DNA from: Gemmatimonadota bacterium
Lineage (GTDB): Bacteria; Gemmatimonadota; Gemmatimonadetes; Gemmatimonadales; Gemmatimonadaceae
Assembly: GCA_019510405.1 (NCBI GenBank)
Contig: JAEKKK010000120.1
Location: 1-37,330, forward strand
Direction: 5' to 3'
Length of the DNA: 37,330 nt
Below are positions 31,151 through 37,330 of the stretch, piece by piece (positions within the stretch are counted from its first letter, which is position 1; each line of letters starts with the position of its first letter). The position numbers were made by a program, and so were the translations under genes. Under the pieces are notes generated by a model. The model saw only the letters and a list, made by a program, of their open reading frames with translations. It was not told the origin of the DNA and made no database searches.

Positions 31151-32899
31151 ATGATCCTCAATTTCATCTCGCGGCAGTTCGGCGAGCTCGTCGGAAAAGG
31201 CCTTCCCGCATCGGTGATCGGGGAGTTCTTCCTGCTGTCGATCCCGTTCACGATCGCGCTCACGCTGCCGATGTCCGTGCTGGTGGCGGTGCTGTACGCG
31301 TACAGCCGGCTCGCGGCGGAGAACGAGGTCACCGCGCTCAAGGCGAGCGGGGTGAGTCCGTGGCGCATCGTGACGCCGTCGCTCGCGGCGGGCACGGTGA
31401 TGACGCTGTTCCTGCTCGCGTTCAACGACCAGGTGCTGCCGCGGGCGAACCACCAGCTCAAGACGCTGCAGGACGACATCTCGCAGACGAAGCCGACCTT
31501 CCTGCTCAAGCCGCAGATCATCAACGCGATCCAGGAGGGACGCTTCTACCTCAAGGCGGGGAAGATCGATCAGGCCACGTCGAAGATGCGCGAGGTGGTG
31601 ATCTACGATCTCTCCGACCCCGTGCGGCGCCGGACGATCTACGCCGACAGCGGCTCCATCGCCCTCGCCGGCCGCGACCTCGAGATGCAGCTGTATGACG
31701 GCCAGATGCAGCAGGTGACGACGGAGCGTTCCGGGCAGCTCAACCGGCTCTTCTATCGGCGCGACCGGATCACGATCCGCGACGTGGCGAAGGACTTCGA
31801 GAAGTCGAAGAGCACGATGGAGAACCGTGGCGACCGGGAGCTCGGCATCTGCGCGATGCAGAAGCGGCTGCGCATCGCGAACGCGAATTATCTTGACGCG
31901 AAGCAGGACTACGAGGACGCGATCCGCCTCGCGAAGCAGCCGCCCTCGGCCACGCCGAAGCCGGCGTCGGTGCACCGCACGGCGCGGGCGCGGCCCGAGC
32001 CGCACAACATCGCCTACCTGTACTGCCAGGTGCTGTCGCGGCTGATCGGCGTGAAGAAAGCAGAGGCGGCGGATGTCAGCAGCGCCGTGCTGCATCGTGC
32101 GGCGCAGGACACGGTGCCGAAGCGCGCGGCGCAGGACACCGCACCGAAGCGCGCGGCGGAGGATACCGCGCCGAAGCGCGCGGCGCAGGACACCGCGGCG
32201 CGGCGCGACACGACGAAGGGCACGGTGATCCTCGGAACCTCGCGGCCGCCGGCGCCCGGTACCCCCGGGGCCAGGCCGGTGCCGGTACCCGTGCAGACGC
32301 AGCAACGTCCTGGCGCGGTACCAGGCATGCCGCCCGGCACGCTGCTCCCGCCCGCGACGGGCACCTTCAAGGATCCCTTCCTCGCCAGGTCGGCCGCGGA
32401 AAGCCTCCGGGCCATCGGCCAGCGGCAGCAGAGCGCGGCGGAGATCATCGCCGACAACACGGCGCGCGTGGCGGAGAACAAGCTCCGATTCGACACGTCG
32501 CGCCGCGCGAAGAATCGGTATGAGATCGAGATCCACAAGAAGTTCGCCCTCGCCGCGGCGTGCCTCATCTTCGTCGTGCTCGGCGCGCCGCTCGCGCTGC
32601 GCTTCCCGCGCGGCGGGGTGGGTCTCGTGCTGCTCGTGAGCCTCGTCGTGTTCGCGCTCTACTACGTCGGGCTGATCGGCGGCGAATCGCTGGCCAACAA
32701 GGGGATCGTGCCCCCGTTCTGGGCGATGTGGGGGACGAATGTCGTGCTCACCGTCGTCGGGGTCGTGCTGCTCTTCCGGATGGGCCGTGAGGACAGCTCC
32801 GGGCGCGGCGGCAACTGGGGCGACCGGATCGACGCGCTGCGCGACTGGGTCAAGGCGCGCCGCGGCCGGCGTCCCGTCCTCACGGAGGAGGCGGCATGA
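31151..32899 (+). CDS. lptF: LPS-export permease LptF, N-terminally shortened and with a large insertion
   Basis: An LptF-type permease of 582 residues that, with LptG and LptB, extracts LPS from the inner membrane. Conserved parts are GELVGKGLPASVIGEFFLLS (11-30), LTLPMSVLVAVLYAYSRLAA, ENEVTALKASGVSP (57-70), FNDQVLPRANHQL, and three C-terminal membrane helices (about 465-485, 490-512, 525-545). Two things are odd. The first membrane helix is largely missing: an in-frame TGA at 31124-31126 is followed by ALTALTSL and then this ATG, with no Shine-Dalgarno. And residues about 225-445 are an insertion rich in Ala, Pro, Arg, with a 9-residue tandem repeat; normal LptF is roughly 350-400 residues. 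Confidence 0.85.
   Translation: MILNFISRQFGELVGKGLPASVIGEFFLLSIPFTIALTLPMSVLVAVLYAYSRLAAENEVTALKASGVSPWRIVTPSLAAGTVMTLFLLAFNDQVLPRANHQLKTLQDDISQTKPTFLLKPQIINAIQEGRFYLKAGKIDQATSKMREVVIYDLSDPVRRRTIYADSGSIALAGRDLEMQLYDGQMQQVTTERSGQLNRLFYRRDRITIRDVAKDFEKSKSTMENRGDRELGICAMQKRLRIANANYLDAKQDYEDAIRLAKQPPSATPKPASVHRTARARPEPHNIAYLYCQVLSRLIGVKKAEAADVSSAVLHRAAQDTVPKRAAQDTAPKRAAEDTAPKRAAQDTAARRDTTKGTVILGTSRPPAPGTPGARPVPVPVQTQQRPGAVPGMPPGTLLPPATGTFKDPFLARSAAESLRAIGQRQQSAAEIIADNTARVAENKLRFDTSRRAKNRYEIEIHKKFALAAACLIFVVLGAPLALRFPRGGVGLVLLVSLVVFALYYVGLIGGESLANKGIVPPFWAMWGTNVVLTVVGVVLLFRMGREDSSGRGGNWGDRIDALRDWVKARRGRRPVLTEEAA
32096..32203 (+). repeat. Four tandem 27-bp units inside lptF
   Basis: Units begin at 32096, 32123, 32150 and 32177 and each encodes RAAQDTAPK with small changes (V for A, E for Q, and a degenerate last unit). 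Being in multiples of three, copy number could change without breaking the frame. They lie in the insertion, outside conserved LptF parts. Confidence 0.9.
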
Positions 32900-33981
32900 G
32901 TGTCGTGCGACCGCTCGACCGCTACGTCTTCACGGAGTGGGTGAAGATCTTCCTCGCGACGGCGATCGGCTTCCCGCTGCTGCTCGTCGTGATCGATCTG
33001 ACGGACCACCTGCAGAAGTACCTCGACCAGAACCTGCCGCGCGCCGACATCGCGCTGAGCTACGTGTACTGGATGCCGCAGTCGCTGTTCATGGCGATGC
33101 CGGCGGCGGTGCTCTTCGCGACGGTATTCTCGATCGTCACCTTCACCCGGCACTCCGAGATCACGGCGGCCAAGGCGTCGGGGATCAGCTTCTATCGCAT
33201 CATCGCGCCCATCATGCTGGGGGCCGTCATCGCGGCGGGGCTGGACCTCGTGGTGGCGGAGGTCGTCCCGGTCACGGACGCGCGGCGGAGCGAGCTACTC
33301 CAGGAGAGCAAGGTCAGCTCGGGGACGCAGCGCTACAACTTCGTGTACGCCGCGGAGTACGGGCGCGTCTACAAGGCGCAGATGCTCGATGCCACCGCGG
33401 GGCGGATGGACAAGTTTCAGATCGAACGAAAGGGGAACGGGAAGGATTACCCGAGCGTGCTGATCTCCGCGCAGGGCGCCACGTTCAAGCCGAAGACGAA
33501 GCGGTGGGCCGTGGAAGGCGGGTCGATGCACATCATCGCTGACACGTCGCCCAACTTCACGATCAGCTTCGCGTCGATGACGGACCAGCATCTCACCGAG
33601 CAGCCGACGGACCTGATGGCGCGCCCGCGCAATCCACAGGAGATGCGCTTCCGCGAGCTGTCGCGGTTCATCACGGCGCTCGAGCGGTCGGGGGGCGACG
33701 CCAACCTGCTGCGCGTGGAGCGGGCCCTGAAGATCGCCATCCCGATCACCTGCATCGTCATCGCGCTCTTTGGCGCGCCTTTAGCGACCAGCACCCAGCG
33801 CGGGGGCACCGCGTACGGGATTGGCGTGAGCCTGGCCACGACGATCATCTTTCTCCTCATGATCCAGTTGACGAAAGCGGTCGGTGGAAAGGGCGTAATC
33901 AACCCTGATCTGGCGGCGTGGCTGCCGAATGCCATGTTCGCCGTCATGGGACTCGTGCTCCTGATGCGCGTGCGTACGTGA
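32896..33981 (+). CDS. lptG: LPS-export permease LptG
   Basis: A 361-residue YjgP/YjgQ-family permease that pairs with LptF. It has an intact N-terminus: RPLDRYVFTEWVKIFLATAI at 4-23 begins the first membrane helix, then MAMPAAVLFATVFSIVTFTR and HSEITAAKASGISFYRI. A periplasmic jellyroll domain follows (about 125-265, RYNFVYAAEYGRVYKAQMLD), then the coupling-type string MRFRELSRFITALER and three C-terminal helices (AIPITCIVIALFGAPLATS, ...). The ATG overlaps the lptF stop (ATGA). The contrast with the shortened LptF is notable. LptA, LptB and LptC genes are not in the window. Confidence 0.93.
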   Translation: MSVVRPLDRYVFTEWVKIFLATAIGFPLLLVVIDLTDHLQKYLDQNLPRADIALSYVYWMPQSLFMAMPAAVLFATVFSIVTFTRHSEITAAKASGISFYRIIAPIMLGAVIAAGLDLVVAEVVPVTDARRSELLQESKVSSGTQRYNFVYAAEYGRVYKAQMLDATAGRMDKFQIERKGNGKDYPSVLISAQGATFKPKTKRWAVEGGSMHIIADTSPNFTISFASMTDQHLTEQPTDLMARPRNPQEMRFRELSRFITALERSGGDANLLRVERALKIAIPITCIVIALFGAPLATSTQRGGTAYGIGVSLATTIIFLLMIQLTKAVGGKGVINPDLAAWLPNAMFAVMGLVLLMRVRT

Positions 33982-34013
33982 GCGAGCTCGATCGCCCGGT
34001 CGGGGGAGGTCGC

Positions 34014-34838
34014 ATGCAACCGACGGAGACCTTCCCCGTCGTGCAGCGCACCGGCATCAGGTTCTTTCGCCGGGTCACCCGAGCCTTCATCAACTTCTTC
34101 GCCCAGATCGGCGCGCGCGGCTACTTCCTGCGCGACATGGGACGCGCGCTCGGGGATCCGGCGACCTTCGTCCCCGAGACGATCCGGCAGATGCAGCGGG
34201 TCGGCGTGGAGTCGATCCCGCTCACCGTGATCGTCGCCGCGTTCATCGGCGGCGTCATCGCGATCCAGGTGCGCTACCAGCTGTTCCCGGGCGTCCAGCT
34301 GTCGATCATCGGGCTGTCCGTGCGACTGATGCAGGTGCTCGAGCTGGGGCCTCTGCTGACGGGGCTCGTGCTGACCGGGCGCGTCGGCGCGCGGATGACA
34401 GCGGAGATCGGGACGATGCGCGTCACCGAGCAGATCGACGCGTTGGAGACGCTGTCGTATGATCCGGTGGCCTTCCTCATCGTGCCTCGGCTGCTCGCCT
34501 GTCTCGTGATGCTCCCCTGCCTCGTCGTGCTGGCCGATGCGACGGGGTTGTTCAGCGGCTATGTGGTGTCGGTGTACGTCACCGGCGTGACGAAGCAGGA
34601 CTTCATCACCGGCGTGCGCCTCGGCTTCGGTACCTTCCAGGTGGTCTACTCGTTGCTCAAGGGGATGCTGTTCGGCGCAGCCATCTCCTTCGTCTGCTCG
34701 TACGAGGGGTTCGTCACCGAGGCGGGCGCCGAGGGCGTCGGCCGGAGCACGGCGAAAGCCGTGGTCATCACTTCCGTCACGATCCTCGTCCTCGATACTT
34801 TGACGGCTGCGCTCCTGGCCCCTTACCTACAGACATGA
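34014..34838 (+). CDS. mlaE: MlaE-family ABC transporter permease
   Basis: A 274-residue inner-membrane permease of the Mla/Yrb lipid transporter, which moves phospholipids between membranes. Five or six helices are visible, with the family strings VESIPLTVIVAAFIGGVIAI, ELGPLLTGLVLTGRVGARMT and AEIGTMRVTEQIDALETLSY, then RLLACLVMLPCLVVLADATG. I prefer the ATG at 34014 because GGGGGAGG lies five bases upstream. A GTG at 33978, overlapping the lptG stop, is in the same frame and would add 12 residues. Its own stop overlaps mlaD. The ATPase partner MlaF is absent next to it. Confidence 0.95.
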   Translation: MQPTETFPVVQRTGIRFFRRVTRAFINFFAQIGARGYFLRDMGRALGDPATFVPETIRQMQRVGVESIPLTVIVAAFIGGVIAIQVRYQLFPGVQLSIIGLSVRLMQVLELGPLLTGLVLTGRVGARMTAEIGTMRVTEQIDALETLSYDPVAFLIVPRLLACLVMLPCLVVLADATGLFSGYVVSVYVTGVTKQDFITGVRLGFGTFQVVYSLLKGMLFGAAISFVCSYEGFVTEAGAEGVGRSTAKAVVITSVTILVLDTLTAALLAPYLQT

Positions 34839-35737
34839 AACGTCGCGACGAAGTCCTCGTCGGCATCGTCCTCACCGTGGCGGTGGCGATCGCGCTAGTC
34901 GGCACGCTCTGGCTCGTGCGCGGCGGTCTCTCGTCCGGCTATCCGCTGTACTCCCGGTTCGCATGGGGGCAGAACCTCAAGCCCGGGCAGCCGGTGCTGC
35001 TCGCCGGGGTGAACGTGGGCGCCGTCGCGGACGTGACGTTGCGCGACGACGGCTATCTCGACGTCGTGCTCCGCGTGAACGACGACGTGAAGGTGCCGAA
35101 GAACTCCGTCGCGAGCGTGAAGCCCGTCGGCATCTTCGGCGACGCGGCGATCGCGCTGACGCCGAAGGGCCCGAGCGCCATCTCGTACAGCCCGGGCGAC
35201 ACCGTCCCCGTCGGGCCGGCCGACACCGACATCCAGGCGATCATGAATCGCGTGGACTCGATCGGCGCGACGGTGCAGACGATGACGAAGGCGATCAACG
35301 CCGATCTCGTGGCGAGCGGCGGGATCAAGGACATGCGCCGCTCGCTGGCCAACGCCGCGGAGCTCACGCAGTCCGCGGCCCGGCTCTCCGTGCAGCTCAA
35401 CTCGATCGCGGCGGAGCAGAATCGCAACCTGACGGCGACGATGGCGTCGCTCCGCCGCGCCGTGAGCGCGGTGGATTCGGCGAAGATCGACTCGACGATG
35501 AGGAACTTCCAGACGTCGAGCGCGACGCTGACCCGCATCGCGTCGAACCTCGACTCGACGAGCCGCCACGCGAACAACATCATCGCCGGCCTGGAGCGCG
35601 GCGAAGGCACGGCGGGCAAGCTGCTGAAGGACACCCTGCTCTACCGCGACCTGCGCGGGCTGGTGACGCAGGCGGATTCCGTGATGGCCGATCTGAAGGC
35701 GAATCCGAAGAAGTACATCAATCTGCGGATCTTCTAG
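34835..35737 (+). CDS. mlaD: MlaD-family MCE-domain protein
   Basis: A 300-residue substrate-binding component of the Mla lipid transporter. Residues 6-30 are an N-terminal membrane anchor (EVLVGIVLTVAVAIALVGTL), followed by one MCE domain (about 38-112) with GQNLKPGQPVLLAGVNVGAV and VPKNSVASVKPVGIFGDAAI. From about 140 a long helical region follows (RVDSIGATVQTMTKAINADL and onwards), which should form the coiled-coil barrel of MCE hexamers. The ending KANPKKYINLRIF is common in this family. The ATG overlaps mlaE (ATGA). It is the last gene of the envelope operon and converges on the gene at 35845. Confidence 0.94.
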   Translation: MKRRDEVLVGIVLTVAVAIALVGTLWLVRGGLSSGYPLYSRFAWGQNLKPGQPVLLAGVNVGAVADVTLRDDGYLDVVLRVNDDVKVPKNSVASVKPVGIFGDAAIALTPKGPSAISYSPGDTVPVGPADTDIQAIMNRVDSIGATVQTMTKAINADLVASGGIKDMRRSLANAAELTQSAARLSVQLNSIAAEQNRNLTATMASLRRAVSAVDSAKIDSTMRNFQTSSATLTRIASNLDSTSRHANNIIAGLERGEGTAGKLLKDTLLYRDLRGLVTQADSVMADLKANPKKYINLRIF

Positions 35738-35749
35738 CGGGGATGAGGA

Positions 35750-35836
35750 GATGCGGGGATGCGGGGATGAGAAACCACACGGCCTCGGGAAGCTCCTGCC
35801 TCCCGAGGCCGCGTCGCATCCCCGCATCCCCGCATC
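35750..35836. terminator. Nested inverted repeat at the mlaD convergent junction
   Basis: GATGCGGGGATGCGGGGATG (35750-35769) and its exact complement (35817-35836) surround an inner hairpin CGGCCTCGGGA / TCCCGAGGCCG (35780-35790 and 35801-35811, 10-base loop). The outer arms are built from the same 8-bp unit that is tandemly repeated at 36174. This junction lacks the GGGTCAGA module found at the other four. It is a strong bidirectional hairpin without a T-tract. Confidence 0.8.
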
Positions 35837-35844
35837 CCCGCAAA

Positions 35845-36120
35845 TCACCGTTTGTCGATCACCGATCCTCCCGCTCTCCCGCCATCCCAGCCGGAGTCAC
35901 CGCCGCGGTCGGAGCCTTTCGCCTCGGGCGGGGTCGGCGTGGGATTGTCGTCGTGCTCCTCGCGGGCCTGCACGCCGCGGCCGTGCGCGCCATGGCCGCG
36001 GTGTGGGGCCGAGTCGGTCCCGGGCTCGGCTTTCTGATTCATTTCCGCGCTCGAGGCGTCGTTGGGGCCGCCGGGCACGTGGTCACCGCGCGGGACGTTT
36101 TCCTTGGATCGATCGGACAT
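35845..36120 (-). CDS. Small hydrophilic, probably disordered protein
   Basis: A 91-residue protein beginning MSDRSKENVPRGDHVPGG and ending SVIDKR. It is rich in Gly, Asp, Glu, Pro, His and Arg (SAPHRGHGAHGRG, EEHDDNPTPTPPEAKGSD) with no hydrophobic segment, so it should be intrinsically disordered. I choose the ATG at 36120 because GGAG lies five bases upstream; the frame is open 13 codons further. It is flanked on both sides by GCGGGGAT repeats. The composition resembles small stress or desiccation-associated proteins, but no homology is recognised. Confidence 0.65.
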   Translation of the reverse strand: MSDRSKENVPRGDHVPGGPNDASSAEMNQKAEPGTDSAPHRGHGAHGRGVQAREEHDDNPTPTPPEAKGSDRGGDSGWDGGRAGGSVIDKR

Positions 36121-36173
36121 GTCGACTCCGGGTTGGGTTCCGGGCGTCGGAATTTGCATCGTGCATGCCTCGA

Positions 36174-36233
36174 GCGGGGATGCGGGGATGCGGGGATGCG
36201 GGGATGCGGGGATGCGGGGATGCGGGGATGCGG
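36174..36233. repeat. Seven tandem copies of the 8-bp unit GCGGGGAT
   Basis: Units start every 8 bases from 36174 to 36222, followed by a partial GCGG. All copies are identical, which suggests recent slippage-driven expansion. The unit is also present in the inverted repeat at 35750-35836. Confidence 0.95.
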
Positions 36234-36269
36234 AACGGCCTCCGGATGCTTCGGCATTCCGGGGCCGTT
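36234..36269. terminator. UUCG-loop hairpin after the 8-bp array
   Basis: AACGGCCTCCGGATGC and GCATTCCGGGGCCGTT pair with two small bulges around a TTCG tetraloop (36250-36253). It abuts the tandem array and mirrors the hairpin-plus-array layout at 35750-35836. It may be a terminator or part of the same repeat element. Confidence 0.5.
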
Positions 36270-36276
36270 CGGGTGC

Positions 36277-36355
36277 GCTGGCCGCTGAATGCTCGCCGCT
36301 GCCCGCTCGCCGCTAGACCGCTCGACGCTGAACCGCTGCCTGCTCGCCGCTGAAT
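36277..36355. repeat. Five degenerate 14-bp units GCTCGCCGCTGAAT
   Basis: Units start at 36277, 36291, 36305, 36320 and 36342, with interruptions of 1 and 8 bases before the fourth and fifth. They share GCTCG(C/A)CGCT with variable last four bases. No coding role is apparent. Confidence 0.7.
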
Positions 36356-36356
36356 A

Positions 36357-36395
36357 GTGCAGATCCCTCGACTCGCTTTGCTCGCTCGGGATGAC
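36357..36395 (+). repeat. Dispersed repeat GTGCAGATCCCTCGACTCGC...GGATGAC
   Basis: A 39-base copy in the opposite orientation to the near-identical element at 28743-28781; the 16114-16151 copy is more diverged. It directly follows the 14-bp array. Confidence 0.85.
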
Positions 36396-36473
36396 AGCCG
36401 TTCGCATCCCCGCACAAGCGGGCTCCGCATCCGACGGTTGCGGCCGAAGGTGCATGGGTGCAACAATCACGTG

Positions 36474-36499
36474 GGCGGACCGTAGAGAGGCGGTCCGCC
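36474..36499 (+). promoter_or_regulatory. Leader hairpin before the small membrane-protein gene
   Basis: GGCGGACCG (36474-36482) and CGGTCCGCC (36491-36499) are exact complements with an 8-base loop, 38 bases before the ATG at 36538. It could be a 5'-leader structure or a terminator for transcription entering from the left. Confidence 0.4.
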
Positions 36500-36537
36500 G
36501 GAACGACCCACCTCCGACCTGCTTTCGGGAGCGCCTG

Positions 36538-36840
36538 ATGATTCACATCCCCCACTTCATGCAGCTGGTGGCCCTTTGCGGCGCTGGGCTGTTCACGTCG
36601 ACCATCGGCTTCGCGGCCCTCTGGATCCGTGCTCGCGAGCGCGCGACCCGCGCCGAGTCGCTGCTCGAGGGGATGCGGCTAATGGGGGCGCGGGAGGGGG
36701 GCTCGATCGCGCTCGACGCGATCGCGGAGGAGGTGGAGCGGATCGGCGAGGGGCAGCGGTTCCTGACGCGTATCATGTCCGAGCAGGCCAACCGCGCCGC
36801 GCTGCCGCCGCGGGCGCCGGGCGTCACGACGCCGCACTGA
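36538..36840 (+). CDS. Small single-pass membrane protein of unknown function
   Basis: A 100-residue protein. Residues 8-29 form one transmembrane segment (MQLVALCGAGLFTSTIGFAALWI), followed by a charged helix with heptad character (RARERATRAESLLEGMRLMG, IAEEVERIGEGQRFLTRIMS) and a Pro/Ala-rich tail. GGGAG lies seven bases before the ATG at 36538, which decides the start; the longer open frame runs through repeats. It is followed six bases later by another gene. The architecture suits a cytoplasmic coiled coil tethered to the membrane; no family is recognised. Confidence 0.75.
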   Translation: MIHIPHFMQLVALCGAGLFTSTIGFAALWIRARERATRAESLLEGMRLMGAREGGSIALDAIAEEVERIGEGQRFLTRIMSEQANRAALPPRAPGVTTPH

Positions 36841-36845
36841 AGCCT

Positions 36846-37330
36846 GTGCTGGCCCGCGTGCGTCCGGTCTCGCGCGTCGCGGCGGCGCTGCTCCTCGGTG
36901 CCGTGACTGCGTTGCCGCTCGGCGCGCAGGGGACGAGCGGCGTCACGATCACCGGCATCTCCACGGGCGCGCGCATCCGCGTCGCCGCGCGCGACGTTCA
37001 GCCGTTCGTGGGCACGCTGATCCGCCGGATGGGCGACACGCTCGTCGTCGAGCTGCCGAGCGGCGCGGCACTGACGATCCCGGAGGGACGCCTCACGCGG
37101 CTCGACGTGAGCGGCGGCGTGCGGCGCCGCACCTGGCAGGGCGCGGGGATCGGCCTCATTGCGGGCGCGGGCATCGGCACGGCGGTCGCGCTGGCGACTT
37201 ACCGGCGGACCGACTGCATCGATTCGGCGATCGCGCAGGGGCTCGTCTGTCCGTTCATCGACGACGTATCGCGCCAGACGACCGTGTTCGTCGACGCCGC
37301 GCTGATCGGCACGGCGGGTACGATCCTCGG
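36846..37330 (+). CDS. Secreted protein of unknown function, C-terminus outside the window
   Basis: Open from a GTG at 36846 to the window end (161 codons). Residues about 10-28 are a signal peptide (AAALLLGAVTALPLGAQG). The mature part starts with TSGVTITGISTGARIRVAAR and GTLIRRMGDTLVVELPSG, a small beta-rich, SH3-like pattern, then RLTRLDVSGG and a Gly/Ala-rich hydrophobic segment (GAGIGLIAGAGIGTAVALAT, about 99-118). Cys residues (C126, C136) flank an acidic loop. Similar hypothetical proteins with a beta domain followed by a glycine-rich helix are common in Gemmatimonadota as I recall. The start has no good Shine-Dalgarno. Confidence 0.75.
   Translation, partial: MLARVRPVSRVAAALLLGAVTALPLGAQGTSGVTITGISTGARIRVAARDVQPFVGTLIRRMGDTLVVELPSGAALTIPEGRLTRLDVSGGVRRRTWQGAGIGLIAGAGIGTAVALATYRRTDCIDSAIAQGLVCPFIDDVSRQTTVFVDAALIGTAGTIL

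Noticed and set aside
36174-36355. CRISPR-like array
   Set aside because: The units are 8 or 14 bp with no spacers between them, so these are simple tandem repeats.
1-37330. tRNA, rRNA, insertion-sequence transposase or prophage genes
   Set aside because: I looked for cloverleaf-like ends, conserved rRNA strings, transposase motifs and phage structural genes and found none.

Overview
The window is a high-GC bacterial chromosome segment from a Gram-negative (diderm) organism: it carries LPS-transport permeases (LptF/LptG), MlaE/MlaD lipid-transport proteins, lipoproteins with lipoboxes and type IV pilus motor genes. Many secreted proteins have signal peptides ending in A-Q, and the LptF sequence resembles Gemmatimonadota proteins, so a soil or sediment Gemmatimonadota is my best guess (inference; no rRNA or tRNA gene is present to confirm it).

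Layout. 1-137: start of a secreted protein reading off the left edge. 457-8913 (+): a tightly coupled surface-polysaccharide block (two GT2 genes, a GT4, a NodB-type deacetylase, a GT2, a GT4, a kinase-like protein and a methyltransferase), most with 4-nt start/stop overlaps. 8941-12250 (-): a second, convergent glycosyltransferase block (GT2, GT2, GT4), preceded by a secreted alpha/beta hydrolase. 13309-14712 (+): a serine beta-lactamase-like hydrolase. 14788-15977 (-): a pair of paralogous stress-type proteins, one membrane-anchored and one soluble. 16156-18003: a TIM-barrel glycosidase-like protein and a divergent TetR regulator sharing an operator-rich gap. 18109-20871 (+): a large lipoprotein copper-radical oxidase with Fn3, ricin-lectin and PKD modules. 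20938-21855 (+): an EamA exporter. 21943-28587 (-): a type IV pilus/competence block (ComEA-like HhH protein, PilB, PilT, PilC, then a secreted protein coupled to pilC). 28744-29994: a small, probably frameshifted membrane protein and a DUF6714-like protein. 30031-30993 (-): an M28 peptidase-like lipoprotein. 31151-35737 (+): an envelope operon lptF-lptG-mlaE-mlaD. 35738-36537: a repeat-rich segment around a small disordered protein. 36538-end (+): a small membrane protein and the start of another secreted protein.

Most striking observations. (1) Four of the five convergent gene junctions carry a palindrome built from the same GGGTCAGA module, and two of these reach into the 3' end of the + strand gene. 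(2) The oxidase lipoprotein retains all five copper/radical-cofactor residues of galactose oxidase. (3) LptF appears to have lost its normal N-terminus and carries a ~200-residue insertion containing a 27-bp tandem repeat. (4) The glycosidase-like gene and its TetR neighbour are separated by nested palindromes that overlap a good promoter. (5) A short dispersed repeat forms the C-terminal tail of a small membrane protein.
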